The notes beneath the pieces were generated by a model that had not been told where the DNA came from, searched no databases, and saw only the letters and a list, made by a program, of their open reading frames with translations. The position numbers and the translations under genes are program-made. From positions 1,364,001 to 1,428,000 of the forward strand of contig JASBNA010000006.1 of the NCBI GenBank assembly GCA_038087015.1: a DNA stretch of 64,000 nucleotides, written 5' to 3'. Below, piece after piece: positions 35,711 through 47,749 of this stretch; positions within the stretch are counted from its first letter, which is position 1, and each line of letters opens with the position of its first letter. Origin of the DNA: Cerrena zonata. Its lineage: Eukaryota > Basidiomycota > Agaricomycetes > Polyporales > Cerrenaceae.

Positions 35711-37399
35711 TCATTTTCGAATGTCCAAATGTCCGACAAGCTCAGCAGTCTCCTCGTATACACCATCATCGTCCCGCGGTATAGATAACCATTCGAGCAT
35801 ACTCCCGACATCCTCCTTCCTCTTTCTAAGAATGTCATTCAGCACTTTAATATCCCGTTCTTTCAATCGACCCATCCATAAGTATTTAAGACTTGGAAGC
35901 TGCGTTGGTGGGCGATACCATGAATCATCATCACCCTCCCTGGGCCACCAGTATACATCATCAGGTAGAGGTAGAATGTGGGGTAAGCGATGCATGGATG
36001 ACACATGGAACGTGTGGACATTAATGGCTTGGGTGTTAATTGCCTCGTAGAGAGTGTCCCATGTCTCTTTATCTGTATTCTTGGTCCTGCCAATGTTAAA
36101 ATGAAAAACTTCCAGATTCTCGGTTATTACTTTTTCTACCATTGTGCCAAATATCCAGCAAGTTATCTGACAGTCTTCGAAGTTCTCATACGGCATGAAA
36201 ACTTTGTAAGGAGCGGAGTGACATTCAGCCGTAAGGTCTAGGTCTGGCCCGCCGTCCGTCCACCCGTACATCCTGAATTCGCGGAAATCCAAGTCAACGC
36301 TGAGTGACATGTATTGCAGATTTTTGGGAAGCTTCTCTCCAAAATTATGACCTAAGATACCAGGAACGATATCTTCAGTTCGGTGTTCGCCAAAGTCAAT
36401 GTGCATCGAAGTTATGGCAGGATATGAGATGTGGCGAAGGAAATTTGTCAAGGCCATTCCTTGGGACCGTACATGGAGCGAGCGTAGGAAAGGTAATGTG
36501 ACAATTTCCTCTGGATCCATCAATTCCATCAATTCCATAACTTCGATGGGAACAGGTGGAACAGAATCGAACAACGAAAGAGATTCCAGTATAGGTGTTT
36601 GTTTCAGCAACGCCAAGAGGCCTGACATGTCAATTGAGGGTGGTAACGTGTGGATGGATAGGTGTCGGAGACTCGGTCGAATGGCTAATTCAATGCCAAC
36701 GGCTGAGATACGAGCAAGAGAGAGACTGTGAAGATCATTATGATTTTCATCGATCCAGTGATAGAATAGCTTGCCATGACACAGGTCATCCAATTCAGCA
36801 TCTAGCATGTGACCACCGGCATTGGCCATCAACACCGTGATTCTCTGTATCGAAGGAAGTGGTCCTGGCAAAGCGACTTCGTGGATCTCATGGTATGGGT
36901 CTGCAGAAACGATCTGCAATAATTGGATACGATGGAGGTGTGGAGTGAGAAGACGACCGATACGACGTTGTGGTTTCATGTCACCGTACTCGGTCTGAAT
37001 GTAGGAGTACACTGAGATTGGTACTCCTTGCGACCTCTTTAACATAATCCGCAAAGAATTACGTCGGCTTACGATAACGTGGCGCCATAACATGGGTGAT
37101 TGTAATGCGATATCTCTCCACTGAGAGCAAACATGTGTGATACGAGGGAGCCAAGTGTACGACGGTGCGTAAATGTAGTGTTCCATTCTATCAAACCATC
37201 GAATGTTCCATGACAGGCGCGATCCCCAGTCCTCGACGATAAGTGAGAATATACCTAATAGAATCTCGGGTGGTAGACGAGAGATCGTGAGGGAGCGACG
37301 AGCGTTGAGATGCCGTTTCAGCGTATAAATTTGTGAGAAGAGTTGATCAATCTCGTTCACTATGTCGGTGTCGGATGCACGGGTCACGTCTAGAACCAT
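35711..37399 (-). CDS. F-box protein, expanded family (copy 2)
   Basis: A single-exon frame with up to 566 residues; the start at 37399 (MVLDVTRASDTDIVNEIDQL) is preferred because it matches the relatives at 51101 and 56337, although four codons upstream (37411) there is another Met. The F-box is at about residues 40-62 (ISRLPPEILLGIFSLIVEDW), followed by YTWLPRITHVCSQWRDIALQSPMLW. The rest is leucine-rich (LRHLSIHTLPPSIDMSGLL, NLQYMSLSVDLDFREF). It ends TAELVGHLDIRK. Closest in the window to the gene at 56337 (shared LKRHLNARR, HIAC/QITCWIFG, INVHTFHVSSMHRLPHILP). The likely role is a substrate receptor of an SCF ubiquitin ligase. It is divergent from the broken F-box copy across about 450 bp. 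Confidence 0.87.
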   Translation of the reverse strand: MVLDVTRASDTDIVNEIDQLFSQIYTLKRHLNARRSLTISRLPPEILLGIFSLIVEDWGSRLSWNIRWFDRMEHYIYAPSYTWLPRITHVCSQWRDIALQSPMLWRHVIVSRRNSLRIMLKRSQGVPISVYSYIQTEYGDMKPQRRIGRLLTPHLHRIQLLQIVSADPYHEIHEVALPGPLPSIQRITVLMANAGGHMLDAELDDLCHGKLFYHWIDENHNDLHSLSLARISAVGIELAIRPSLRHLSIHTLPPSIDMSGLLALLKQTPILESLSLFDSVPPVPIEVMELMELMDPEEIVTLPFLRSLHVRSQGMALTNFLRHISYPAITSMHIDFGEHRTEDIVPGILGHNFGEKLPKNLQYMSLSVDLDFREFRMYGWTDGGPDLDLTAECHSAPYKVFMPYENFEDCQITCWIFGTMVEKVITENLEVFHFNIGRTKNTDKETWDTLYEAINTQAINVHTFHVSSMHRLPHILPLPDDVYWWPREGDDDSWYRPPTQLPSLKYLWMGRLKERDIKVLNDILRKRKEDVGSMLEWLSIPRDDDGVYEETAELVGHLDIRK

Positions 37400-37849
37400 A
37401 GCTGAGATCAAAGGATTGAACTTGGATATTATGATTACACGACACGATCATGATGCACTGTTTCGGTGACACACCTTCAAGCGAGTGATCACTCGATGAG
37501 AGAGATGTAAGTGTCCAGATGTTATAAACGAATAGGCACCCGGCAGTCCAAGAATTTCGGTCTTGGCTCAGGATGTTGAAATGGAGCTGCCACGAATGAG
37601 CGCCACAGTGGTGGAGCCGTGGTTGGACTTCAGTAGGGGGTCTGGGCGCTGCGGGAGGTGTGTAGACACCTTCGAAGTTGATTGGTCCGATGGGGGCTCA
37701 TAGAGCAGCTCCAACTTGGTTGGCTTGTCAATTATCGCGATGTAGGATATTTGATCTTATCTTATCTTGGACCTTTTCATCTCAATGTATGCCATCGTTG
37801 TTCTTGTATACAAACTATTACTTACAACGACTGATACTCGAAATTCTGC
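37400..37849. other. Divergent spacer with GATA-site repeat
   Basis: 450 bp between copy 2 and the F-box pseudogene. It carries GATCTTATCTTATCTT at 37753-37768 and then TTGTTCTTGTATACAAACTA, both matching the promoter and 5' untranslated region of the intact gene at 49229-50773. Confidence 0.6.
37753..37768 (-). promoter_or_regulatory. Tandem GATA sites, pseudogene promoter
   Basis: Two to three GATAA units on the minus strand, in the same relative place as at 50943-50957 near the closest intact relative. Confidence 0.45.
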
Positions 37850-39316
37850 CGCAGACTCAACACCTACCTCCCTGTTTTTCGATTTCCACCAGAGATCCTG
37901 CACGAGATATTCTCAATCATCGTGAAGGAATGGGGTGCTGGCCTGCCATGGGACAATCATCGATGTAGTAAGCTTATAGATCAACAAGTAGCTTTCGATA
38001 TCCCATCTTATGATTGGCTACCCATCATCCATGTTTGTCAACACTGGAGAAACGTTGCTATCCAATCATCCAACCTGTGGACTCGCCTCATTCTAAATAG
38101 ATATGGCTTTCTAGACGCAATGTTGACCAGGTCGCGAACTTCGCAGATATCACTGTTCTATTATATCCCGAGTCAATTCGACGAAGGGCGACAATCTCGC
38201 ATCTTCGACGCTCTTTGCCCACACCTTGATCGTGTGAAACTAATCCAGGTTGTCTCTCAAGCCCCATCATTCGCTCTTAGTAGCCCCATGTTCTCCTGTC
38301 ATCTACCTTCGGTAGAGACAATCAACTTGTTGATGGTCAATCCTTCCCCCGACCCTCAGCCGTACATAAAGCTATTTCGTAGCTGGATGCATGAAGATCA
38401 TAACTCCCTTTGAAGCCTCATGTTTGCCAATGTTTCCTTCGCGGCCATCCAAGCAGCTATACGACCCACTCTCCGAGCCTTATCGATCTACAAGATGCGC
38501 GAGGGCGTTACGACACCATCGTTCCTATCCGCATTGCAGCATGTGCCATTGCTCGAAACACTCATATTGATCGATGCATGTCCGTATGTCTTATCTCCCG
38601 CCCAGAAACTGCTCGAGCCACGTAAGGTCGTAACGCTACCTTGTCTTCGCTGGGTTCAAATAGTCTCGATTGGGTCAACCCTGGTAAATCTACTCAAGTA
38701 TCTGTCATTTACCGCTATAACCGCCGTGCATTTGAGGTTGAGGGAGCTTCATAGCTTAGAAGAGACCACTCCAGAAAACCTAGGGGAGTTTTTCGCTTCG
38801 AAGTTCACAAGTAATCCTCGACGTATGGCACTCAATGATACAAAATCGACTTTAAACCTCACTACGTGGACGGAAAGCGGAACAAGCAGCAGTATCCGTA
38901 TTGCATCTTCCGATAGTCTTAGGATCAATATCATCATCGGCAGTATGACATCAGGCTTGATAACTGCGAATCTGTTCAACCTGTATGTATGCATCACTTT
39001 GACCCATCATATGGTCCTATTGGATGCAGGTATATACGAAGCGATGTTCGCAAAAGCACACAATCTCCAATACTTGCGCCTGTCGTCTATTGATCGAGTT
39101 CCGTCTATCCTGCGTGGTCATCAGGAAGGGGATTCTGGAGGTTCCGAACGCTTGTCACTTCCTTCACTTTTAAACCTGACGGTAGACAAGATACAAGAAA
39201 CGGATGCTTCTATCCTCGTTGAAATTCTTAAAAACAGAAAGGAATGGGGAGATGGACGCAAGTATATATCTTCATTGTCAGGGACATGGCCGCTACTGGA
39301 TTTGCAGGACAATTGA
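37850..39316 (+). pseudogene. Broken F-box gene (5' deletion and premature stop)
   Basis: Closest relative is the gene at 49229-50773. The coding homology begins abruptly with NTYLPVFRFPPEILHEIFS, directly after sequence matching the relative's 5' untranslated region (ACAACGACTGATACTCGAAA). So a deletion removed the rest of the leader, its intron, the start codon and about 34 codons; no ATG precedes the F-box. A second lesion is TGA at 38411-38413, between NSL and SLMFANVSFAAIQAAIRP, where the relative has an Arg codon; reading continues in the same frame to 39316. The remainder is otherwise open, so decay is recent. Translation from an internal Met at 38420 would give a 298-residue LRR-like part without F-box. 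Confidence 0.85.
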
Positions 39317-39548
39317 CTATAGGATGGTGGATACGACGCACTATCACTACCAAACTCGAAGATAGCATTATGACTGTAGTTCGTTTTGTGTATTTCTCGA
39401 AGATTGTGGGAAATATAATCGTACTGCAGTAACATTGAGTTCAAACGGTCGCGCTTCCCAAAAAGATGTTACAAGATTGACTTCAAGGCAAAGTGGCAGC
39501 TGACCGGAAATTGCGTCAGTATTATACTAAGTGACTACTCTAATATCA
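39317..39548. other. 3' flank of the F-box pseudogene
   Basis: A short spacer before relic block A begins. Nothing recognised. Confidence 0.35.
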
Positions 39549-40463
39549 TCCATTCATTTGTTTATCATCATTTGTACCCTCAGTGTCCCAATTCTTCAGT
39601 TACCGCGCCCCCTCAGTCAGAGCAATTCAGCGTCTACCACTAACTCGGATCAATATGATCGATCGACCCAACTGGTACTCAAATCTGTTGCCAAGTTGGC
39701 ATTTGGAACTTGAAGTTGATCCAAACACTATTCAGATTCTACTCGATTCTATGTTACATTTTAGGACGCTGAGGCTTCTATCCAATAACAGGCTCAACGT
39801 AGGCATCCTGTCACTACTTGGGAAATCCTATGTCACAGTGTGCTAGCGACCCCAGGCCTTGGAAGACTCGAAAATGTACACCTGTGTAGAATGTGTCCCG
39901 GACCCTCACAGTAGCAACCCCAGCATGATGAATTAATATTCCATCATTCAAAATGGTCATACGTGACAAACGCCACTTGCTCGCAGGAGACGGCACTATT
40001 CTGCGTACATTGCGTCTATACCGTCATAGGAAGCGAACTCATATATGTAAGTGAAGCGTTCTGGAGCTGATGATAAAGCGGTTGACGATATCGATTAGTG
40101 CGATGACTTTAGGATCAAACTCTATAAGAACAGTCTCAAGGGAATGGAGGTCATATCCAAAGCTCCGATTTCACAAACAATACCGATCCATACGATGCTA
40201 CGAGGTGTACTGGAAGAGTCCTGTCACTAAATATATCGCGATGGAAACGCTCGGACTTACGTGACTTCGTGCAGAGTGCATGTGTCTATACCATGAGTGG
40301 TCTGTACCATTAGAATACGGGACACCAAGCATGTACTTCTACTGTACTGGACCTGACACTCTGTCTCAGGTAGTCTATTCCTTAGAGGCTTCGATGGAGA
40401 ATCGGCATTGCATGATTACGAGAAGCTTGGAGGAGAATTAGAGTGATAGGCTCCACTCTAATA
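39549..40463 (+). repeat. Relic block A, second copy
   Basis: About 0.9 kb alignable end to end with 26863-27769. It starts near CCCAATTCTTCAGTTACC and ends near GGAGAATTAGAGTGATAGGC. Peptide traces such as LRLLSNNRLNVGILSLLG, GRLENVHL and GFDGESALHDYEKLGGELE followed by a stop suggest the remains of a leucine-rich coding gene, now broken by stops and frameshifts. Confidence 0.65.
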
Positions 40464-40797
40464 CCATTCCTCCGTCGCATCTGTTGAGTCAGATCAAGCT
40501 CTCCTACACATTTGGAGATGCGCTCTGACCCATGGTGACTTCCTTGGCTATATTCATGCTGTCCCCGAGTACCTGGTGAAAGCCCACTAAGGATACACAC
40601 GATCCCCTGGTCCAATCTGCCTGTCGTTTCTTCTAGCATTTTGCATCTCAACTGACGGCTTCGGGCTACTAACTGGTAGTTATAAAGCTCTACCTCTGCA
40701 GATATGATTCTGTACCCACTTCTGCGAGCAGTCTCTCACAACGCCTCCCCAAACTTTGCGCACTGATTGACCATCCCCTCAGACCCACCTCATAGTC
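40464..40797. other. Promoter region of the L-amino acid oxidase gene
   Basis: 334 bp with TATAAAG at 40681-40687, about 110 bp before the start codon. No other structure was recognised. Confidence 0.5.
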
Positions 40798-42788
40798 ATG
40801 GAGCTCCATGTCTCTCGAGATTTTGTCACTGACACAGAACCCTTGCTTCGCAAGTCTTTCAAAGATCACGGTGGATCATACAGGGACCTCGCCGCACGCG
40901 CTGTCCTTGATCATACTATTCTCAAGTTGAGCCCTGGCATCGACCCCATCCCACCCATCACCATAAACATGCAAAAGGCCGCTCATGCGAACCTAGCGAC
41001 TGACTCGAGACCTATCTGCATTGTTGGCGCAGGAGTGGCAGGTTTGTATGCCGCCCTGATTTTGCAGGACCTTGGCATCAAGTACGAGATACTTGAGGCC
41101 AGCGATCGCATCGGCGGGCGTATTTGGACACATCGATTCAACGGAGATGTTGGGTATAACGCAGCTCGCAATACCTCCGAGCGTTATGATTACTATGACG
41201 TTGGCGCGATGCGTTTCCCCAAGATCCCGTTTATGGACCAGGTTTTTGATCTTTTCAAGCGTATCAAGATCGAGGATTTACTCATTCCCTACACATTTCA
41301 TCATCCCAACAACCTGCTTTGCTACAACCTCCGCGGCCCTGTGACGAGAGAGGTAGCTGCGCAAACTGTCGACTACTTCCATGTCTCTGTTTCCAACGGA
41401 GGTACGGTCCCCGACAGATATGCACAAGAACAGCCAAAGGACTGGATCGACCGAATTTACGATCCTTTTAAATGCCTCTTCGCAAAGATGAATACGGTCG
41501 ATCCTTCTCAACGATGGAAAGCCTTTCGGGAAGCATGGATGGAGCTGACCAAGTATGAACACCTCTCTACTCGTGGTTACATGCTGGCGGGTAAAGAAGG
41601 GAAGGCCGAAGATGCTCCGGACCCGTATCCCGAGTCCGTTGTGCATTGGCTTGAGACTATGGATAGCGGGACGGGACTGTATGACAAAGCGTTCGTAGAG
41701 AGTGTCATGGTGCGTATGATAATACTCCCTTGTCCTATGTCAGAATGAATCTAACCTTCGGCGTTCTCACCTAGGGCTCTCTTGATTTCGATTGGCCATT
41801 TCCCGAACACAACCCACATCCCTCCGTTGAATCTCCGTCTTGGTACTGCATTGATGGTGGTGCAGACCACATGATACGCGAGATGGCATGCAAGCTTTCG
41901 AAGCAGTCAAAGCCTAAAACGAATCAGACAGTCGTCAAAATCGAGCAGAGCGAGGATCCAAAAGGAATGAAAGTCACAATTCGCGATGATCAAGGTGGTT
42001 TAGATACTCGCGAATATGCACAAGTTATTTCGACGGTTCCCCTCGGCTGCCTTCAGACCATTGACATAGATCGTGCAGGGCTGACGTACAGCCAGAGAGA
42101 AGCTATTCGGTCTTTACAATATGAAGCGTCCACCAAGATCGGTATAAAGTTCAAGAAGCGATGGTGGGAGGACCCGGCTGTAATGGGGAAGGATAACATC
42201 ATCCAAGGAGGTCAATCCCAGACTGATATTCCTATTCGCACCTGCGTATACCCATCCTATGGCCTGAACTGCCCTTCCGCACCTGGAGTCCTCCTGGCTA
42301 GTTACACTTGGGCACAAGACGCCGCACGTTTCGGCTCTCTTGCACAAGGCCAAGGGACCGACGCTGACAAGGACCTGCTCGAAACCACGCTCAACAACCT
42401 CGAGAAATTGCATGGGATTTCTCGAGAGAAGTTCGGGGACGTCCTTGATCATAAAACACACGCATGGTACAATGATAGATACGCGCGAGGGGCGTTTGCA
42501 CATTTCGGACCTGGTCAGTTTGGCCGTGCCTACGATAACAAGAGCCTCTTTGCCAGTCTCAAGGCTCCTGCCGCGGGAGGTAAATTCCATATAGCAGGCG
42601 AGGCAACGTCAGTCCACCATGCCTGGGTACTTGGAGCCCTTAATTCTGCATGGAGAGCCGTTTTCAACGCGTTGATCTGTCGACCCGACAAACGCCGCGA
42701 GTTGGTTAAAAGATGGCCTACCCCGGATGAGGAGAGTGTGAAGATGTTACTTCAGCTGGCTGCACTAGCAGAAGATAATTGTCTCTGA
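40798..42788 (+). CDS. L-amino acid oxidase / flavin monoamine oxidase
   Basis: Two exons joined by an intron at about 41709-41774 (VESVM then GSLDFDWPF). The first exon has an N-terminal extension of about 75 residues, then the FAD-binding Rossmann motif CIVGAGVAGLYAALILQD ending ILEAS, and the GG doublet motif RIGGRIWTH. A conserved Arg-Phe-Pro (GAMRFPKIPF) follows. The second exon has STVPLGCLQ, KIGIKFKKRWW-type and the C-terminal FAD contact motif FHIAGEATSVHHAWVLGA. This is the LAO1 type known from Hebeloma and Laccaria, which oxidises amino acids to keto acids, ammonia and hydrogen peroxide; roles are nitrogen mobilisation and defence by peroxide. About 640 residues; no signal peptide seen. 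Confidence 0.9.
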
Positions 42789-44398
42789 TGGATTCTAGTC
42801 CCGCACGTTTGTATATCACGCGTTTGTATCAAGTTCAGCGTTCGAAGAGTGGCCCGGATATTTTGTATTTGTAGTTTCCAGTATCAGCCATGACATCCGG
42901 GTCGATGTAAAGTAATAAATCATTGTTTGTGCCTCCGAAATGTATGTGATATCCCTCTGGATTCGTTTCTGATTCTGTGCAGACGTAAGGAGTTGAGGGC
43001 AAAATGATGATGTTCAAGATTCTATACTGATTTACAGCAGCATTCCTCCGCCTGCAAGAAGTTCATTCAAGTATGATTTGATTCTTTGTCGTTGTTTGCG
43101 TATTGCTTTTATTCGGTTAACGATTTTCTTCACCATACCGGGAGGTTGTAAGGTATTGGTTTTCAATTGTTAGGGATTAACTAGTATCTTAATATCTCAT
43201 GACGCTAGAAAATGCCATCGCACGCGCCGGCTGGATCCCTTGCCTGAGAGCTCTAACGTTGTGAAACATGACTGACTTCTAGCAGAGGTTGTGGCTCGAA
43301 TGGCGTTACAAGGAACGCTGCGAAATGTTCACCAAGTCAATTAAATGAGGCTTAATAGGTAATCACAAAGGGAGGAACTAGGGACTGAGAGCGCAATCAC
43401 AACCGTTAATGATCATTATCGCCCACTGAGACCTTGAGATTGACCTCACTTTGAGAGAGGGACACTATCTCATATTATCTTCAAACCTCAAGATTATATG
43501 TATTAAAGAATAGAACAGACCCCTTGTAAGCAAGGGAATAAGACATCCACGTCGAGTATCGAGATAAATCAAACACTACGACACAAGGGACAACGGTGAT
43601 GCCACCACCATCTGTCATAAATAAAATACATACATGAATACTCCGATGATAACGATGATAGATACACCAGATAACAATGATGATTCACAATCAGACAACC
43701 CAGCACAGACGATGAAACTTCGATACTTCAAATCGTTTCGAGCCGAGATATACATGAACAAACGAACAACGGTTGCATCTCAGATGCGCAATCGAGCTTG
43801 GTAGTTAGAGATGGATACGAGACGAGACTAGATGAGACGAGAGCTATGAAGCACGAGCGATAATTGGACAAAAAAGCGAGGATCTTCCTTCCTTCCTTCT
43901 CCCTCTCCCATTATTCACCCACCGACACTAAAACCCCCTATGGATGGATACGGTAAACAATCTAAAAATCTAGGGGTGCGGAGAAAAGGGGAAGGTAAAA
44001 GGGGAAGGTAAAAGACCACAGACTAGCGCTATATCCCGCTCCTTCTGCGCTGCAGGTTGATAAGAGTAAATGGGAAGAAAAGAGAGGTGAAGAGAGGGAG
44101 GGATGTTACGAACATCGCCTCTACTTCATCACATCGGGGTATGCAATGATCAGGAAGAGCTGTTTGCCAAAACAAAATGCAAAAGAGCTCTCTTGACGAC
44201 GATAAGATGGTGTTTGGGGAGTTATTGGAAATGCAACATGACCCGCAGAATCGTGTTAAAGCGATTCGGGGGTCGGAGAAAGTGGAAGCTTGGACAAGAC
44301 AAGATGGTACGGGCGCGGTTTGGTGCGATTCATTCAGCGACACTTTGGTTCGGTTCGAGGGCTTACTGCCATGAACCGAACTCAAGAGAGAGTGCGAC
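42789..44398. other. Tail-to-tail spacer
   Basis: 1.6 kb between the oxidase and the LPMO. It probably includes long 3' untranslated regions; a CT-rich tract (TTCCTTCCTTCTCCCTCTCC) sits near 43889-43910 and two adjacent copies of GGGGAAGGTAAAA near 43988-44012. No gene or shared repeat is seen; open frames at 44029-44481 overlap the LPMO 3' end and are not called. Confidence 0.5.
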
Positions 44399-46016
44399 TC
44401 AGAGGTGGTTCTCGAGACGTCTCTTGTTGTGATGCTTAATGCCGTTGTGGCGGGCGGCAATGTTGACATCTTCAGCACCAACGCTCTTCTTGCTCCTGTT
44501 GCTTCGTTTCTTCCTCGAGCTATTTATAGCGTTACAAAAAGAGACGATGTGACGATCAGTATCACAACATCAAAAGATCCCGCAAAGTGAGATGAGAGAA
44601 CAACAAACATACCATTTCTTCGTCGACTCGGAAGCGGGTGCTTGCGATGCAGCAGATGTCGTTATTTCAGGGGTGGGTGCAGCCGAGGGGGAGGGAGAGG
44701 GAGTGGAAGGTGCTTCAGCCTGCTGGGATGCAGGTGTCGTGACAGGGACATCAGCCGCGGGGGTAGTCGTCGTCTGGGCAGCCTGAGAGGATGAAGCAAC
44801 AAGGCCGTGAGGGGAGAGAGACTGAGCGGTGGAAGTGACCTGGTTGGAGACGGTCTGCAGAGTTCCGCCGACAGTGGCATCTTGGAAGATGTCGTTCTGG
44901 GGACCATCGTAGAAGGCGTAGAGGTCCTTGTAGAGAGGGGGCGAGTAGATACCCTCGAACATCTGTTCGTGTATCAATCGGCGATGAGGATTTAATCGGA
45001 AGCGAAAAGGATCTGACGTACGTTGTTCCTTTCTGTCTGGTCCCAGTAAAGAGGGTTCTTGGCACCAATGGTGCAGTTGCTGGCTACTGCGTCGTTCTTG
45101 CCATTGGCGGGGTCAGCACCACAGCGACGGGCGACTCCAGGTTTGCCGAGAGGCTTGCTACCAGTGTTACCGGTAACCTTGCACTTGAAGCCGTTCATGT
45201 ACACTGTTAACAAACCATATCGTTAGCCTAGCGCAGAATAGAAGATAACACAATAAAACATACTCTGCTCGGCACCACTGTCAGGAGTGTGGATCCAGTG
45301 CCATGCACAGATACAGCCACCCTCGGGGCAAGCAGGCATGTTAGCAGGGACCTGGAAAGCGGTGTTCAAGTTCCAGACACATTTTTGGTTCACACTGAAA
45401 ACAACAAGGTCTTCGGGGGTGACAGAGCGGACATCAGATTTGTAGGCAATGGACAATGCGCAACCGCCGAGGTCGTTTTCGCCAGTAGTGTGGAATTGAG
45501 AGAGCGGTTGACCCGGACAGGGGTAGTCGGTGGGATATCCAGCTTTGCCTCTACATGGTGTTTGTTAGTACTCGAGAGGAGAATATAAATGGATAATTTG
45601 ATATATACCCGGGAGAAGAGGAGTATTCACTGGTAGCTCCCTTGTCGCAGGAAAGCTCGCTCATGGCAGTACCTCCAGCAGGCAATTCAAAAAAGTCACC
45701 ATCGTTAGGTGGGTAATCGAGATGGCCATGCTACGTATTAGGGGTCAGTACGTATGCTGGGTTAGAGATAAAGTTTAACTGTACTTACGAACCACCACTT
45801 GTCGAAGGACATGTCTTGGAGGGGGATGACGGGACGGTTATCGTAGGAGAACGTCTGGGCAGTGACGTTGAATCCATACATAGACCTATGCCAGAAAGCT
45901 ACGAAGGTGATAAGTTTAAGCGAATTGCTTTAAACAACAGTGGTCGTACCAATGTGGGCGGAAGCCAAAGGCGAGAGACTCGCGATGGCGAGGAAAACAG
46001 GGATTGACGAGAGCAT
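44399..46016 (-). CDS. Secreted AA14 lytic polysaccharide monooxygenase
   Basis: The first exon encodes a signal peptide ([20 protein letters not shown]) ending directly before His-Ile; after the intron the mature chain continues [13 protein letters not shown], so the mature N terminus is His, the first copper ligand of the histidine brace. Next are [20 protein letters not shown] (probable second His region), [67 protein letters not shown] and [10 protein letters not shown]; Cys are numerous as expected for a secreted enzyme. A long Ser/Thr/Ala/Pro tail follows (about 70 residues), then a basic end ([23 protein letters not shown]). AA14 enzymes attack xylan on cellulose. About eight exons; no cellulose-binding module and no lesion. 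Confidence 0.9.
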
Positions 46017-47700
46017 TGTTGGGAGAGAGGAGGGGACAATGCAGGTGGATGGAGGAAGGAAAGAAAAGCAAAAAGGAGTGTGGGTGCCGTAGAGGCTGAT
46101 AGGGGGAAATTCGTCAACCCTGGGGATGGTGTTGGATATGGAGGGAGGAGGAGGTGAAACTGGCGGCGTTCGCTTTATCTTGCACGCATCCCGCTAAACT
46201 CGTTTCCTCTTCTTCCACAGGCGCCCATCCTTCTACCTGGCGCTCATTAACCTCATTCAGACTCGGTTACCATGTGAACACAGCGTACCGAAGGCAGGCA
46301 CAAGCTCTTAGACTCGTCTCATCTCCCATTACGGTCTCTTCTCTGCCTCCTTGATGTCATTGTTCTTCGAGGGCTTTGATTCAGATCCTCTCTCAGCCCA
46401 CTCCTGTTCGGAATCGCAAGGCAACCATCCCCCAGACCTCCCTCGATTCGTCCCTCGGCAGTATCATCCCCACTTAGCCAACCTAGTATAGCTTGATCAT
46501 GATGGCGTGGCGGCGTACGATTTCCGCAACGTACCTGGCTTTCCCTTTCCAACATTCTCGCACGATATACAACAGAGCGGACTAGACGGTCGCATCCAGG
46601 TGATCTATACCCGAAGATGGCATATGTCCAACTTGACAGCCAGCGTATGATAGTGACAGTGTTTGATTCTGCTCTCCCATGATCGTCGCGCTATTATTGC
46701 TGTTGTCGCTGGTATCCAAGTGCTTTGTCGAGAGAGGAAAGTGAGTGTTTCATTCGACGACTCTTCCTGTCTTGCACCACGCACATACCATGTGGTCATT
46801 ATGCTTCCTCGCTGTTTCTAGTGCACCGATACCGCCCAATACCGATAGGGCATTTTGAAACCTTTTCTTGAAAGGTGACAGACGATCCCCGGTCTCATCC
46901 GGAAGAAAATAAACTACCAGTGCTGTTGCTTTGACGGGGATCGAAGCAAACATCCGTTCAAGCAAGTTGTAATTCCGACTTCATAACGTTATTTCTCGAG
47001 GTTTCCTGGTACATGTGCATACTGATCCGGTATTACGATAGAAGTCCAGACAATCAATAGTTGCGCAGTTTTCTCCCTTCCGTCTGCTCGAAATGCTTGG
47101 AAAGAGTCATACCAAGAACGAGAGAGAAGTTGAGAATAACGATTGTCGGATTTAACCGACTTGCAAGCGACGGAGATTGTGAATTTGTGATATGTCACTC
47201 CACATGTCAGAGAACTGTCATAGAAAAGACAGAGATGTAAAAAAAGTCGAAGTGAAGTCACGTCAACATTCGACATCCAGGAACGTTCACTTCGTGTCCG
47301 GCAAACTCAGAAGTGAAGGGGAATGTCGTTGATCGAAGGGATGTGAAGGACGTCCAAGTTTAGCGAAGGCGTTACCGGATATGGTAACGTCTTTAACAGA
47401 AGCGAGGTTCGAAATCCGAAAGTTTCGCGAACATCTGTTTCTGATAAGAGAACTTCTGAGCTCCACTTCGAGTAGTCGTGTCGAGACAAAGTGGAGTGTA
47501 AGTGGAGTAGTAACGGAATCAAAGACTTTGTCTCAGACCGAGTCCCTCAATCCCAACGTTGTGGCGTTCGTAGAATGTAATGGAAGGACTACGATGTGGT
47601 ACTTACGGGCACGCATGGTACGAGAGGTTTAAATGATTCAAAGACTCTATCGAAGATTCCATACCGAGCTTAAAATAGTTGATAAACGAAAGGGATATTG
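46017..47700. other. LPMO promoter and gene-poor stretch
   Basis: 1.7 kb upstream of the LPMO. Short open frames (46989-47276 minus, 47307-47522 minus) lack splice-consistent extension and recognisable domains. The right end grades into the inverted relic repeat. Confidence 0.4.
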
Positions 47701-47749
47701 TTCTACCGGAGGATCTGCATAGCGAGACGGGGTAAAATGTTGAAGCGGC

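Noticed and set aside
38411..38413. Repeat-induced point mutation as cause of the TGA
   Set aside because: A single CGA-to-TGA change is compatible with it, but no wider C-to-T bias was noticed in the pseudogene, and this process is not generally expected in Agaricomycetes.
42114..42590. 158-residue minus-strand frame
   Set aside because: Antisense shadow of the L-amino acid oxidase second exon.
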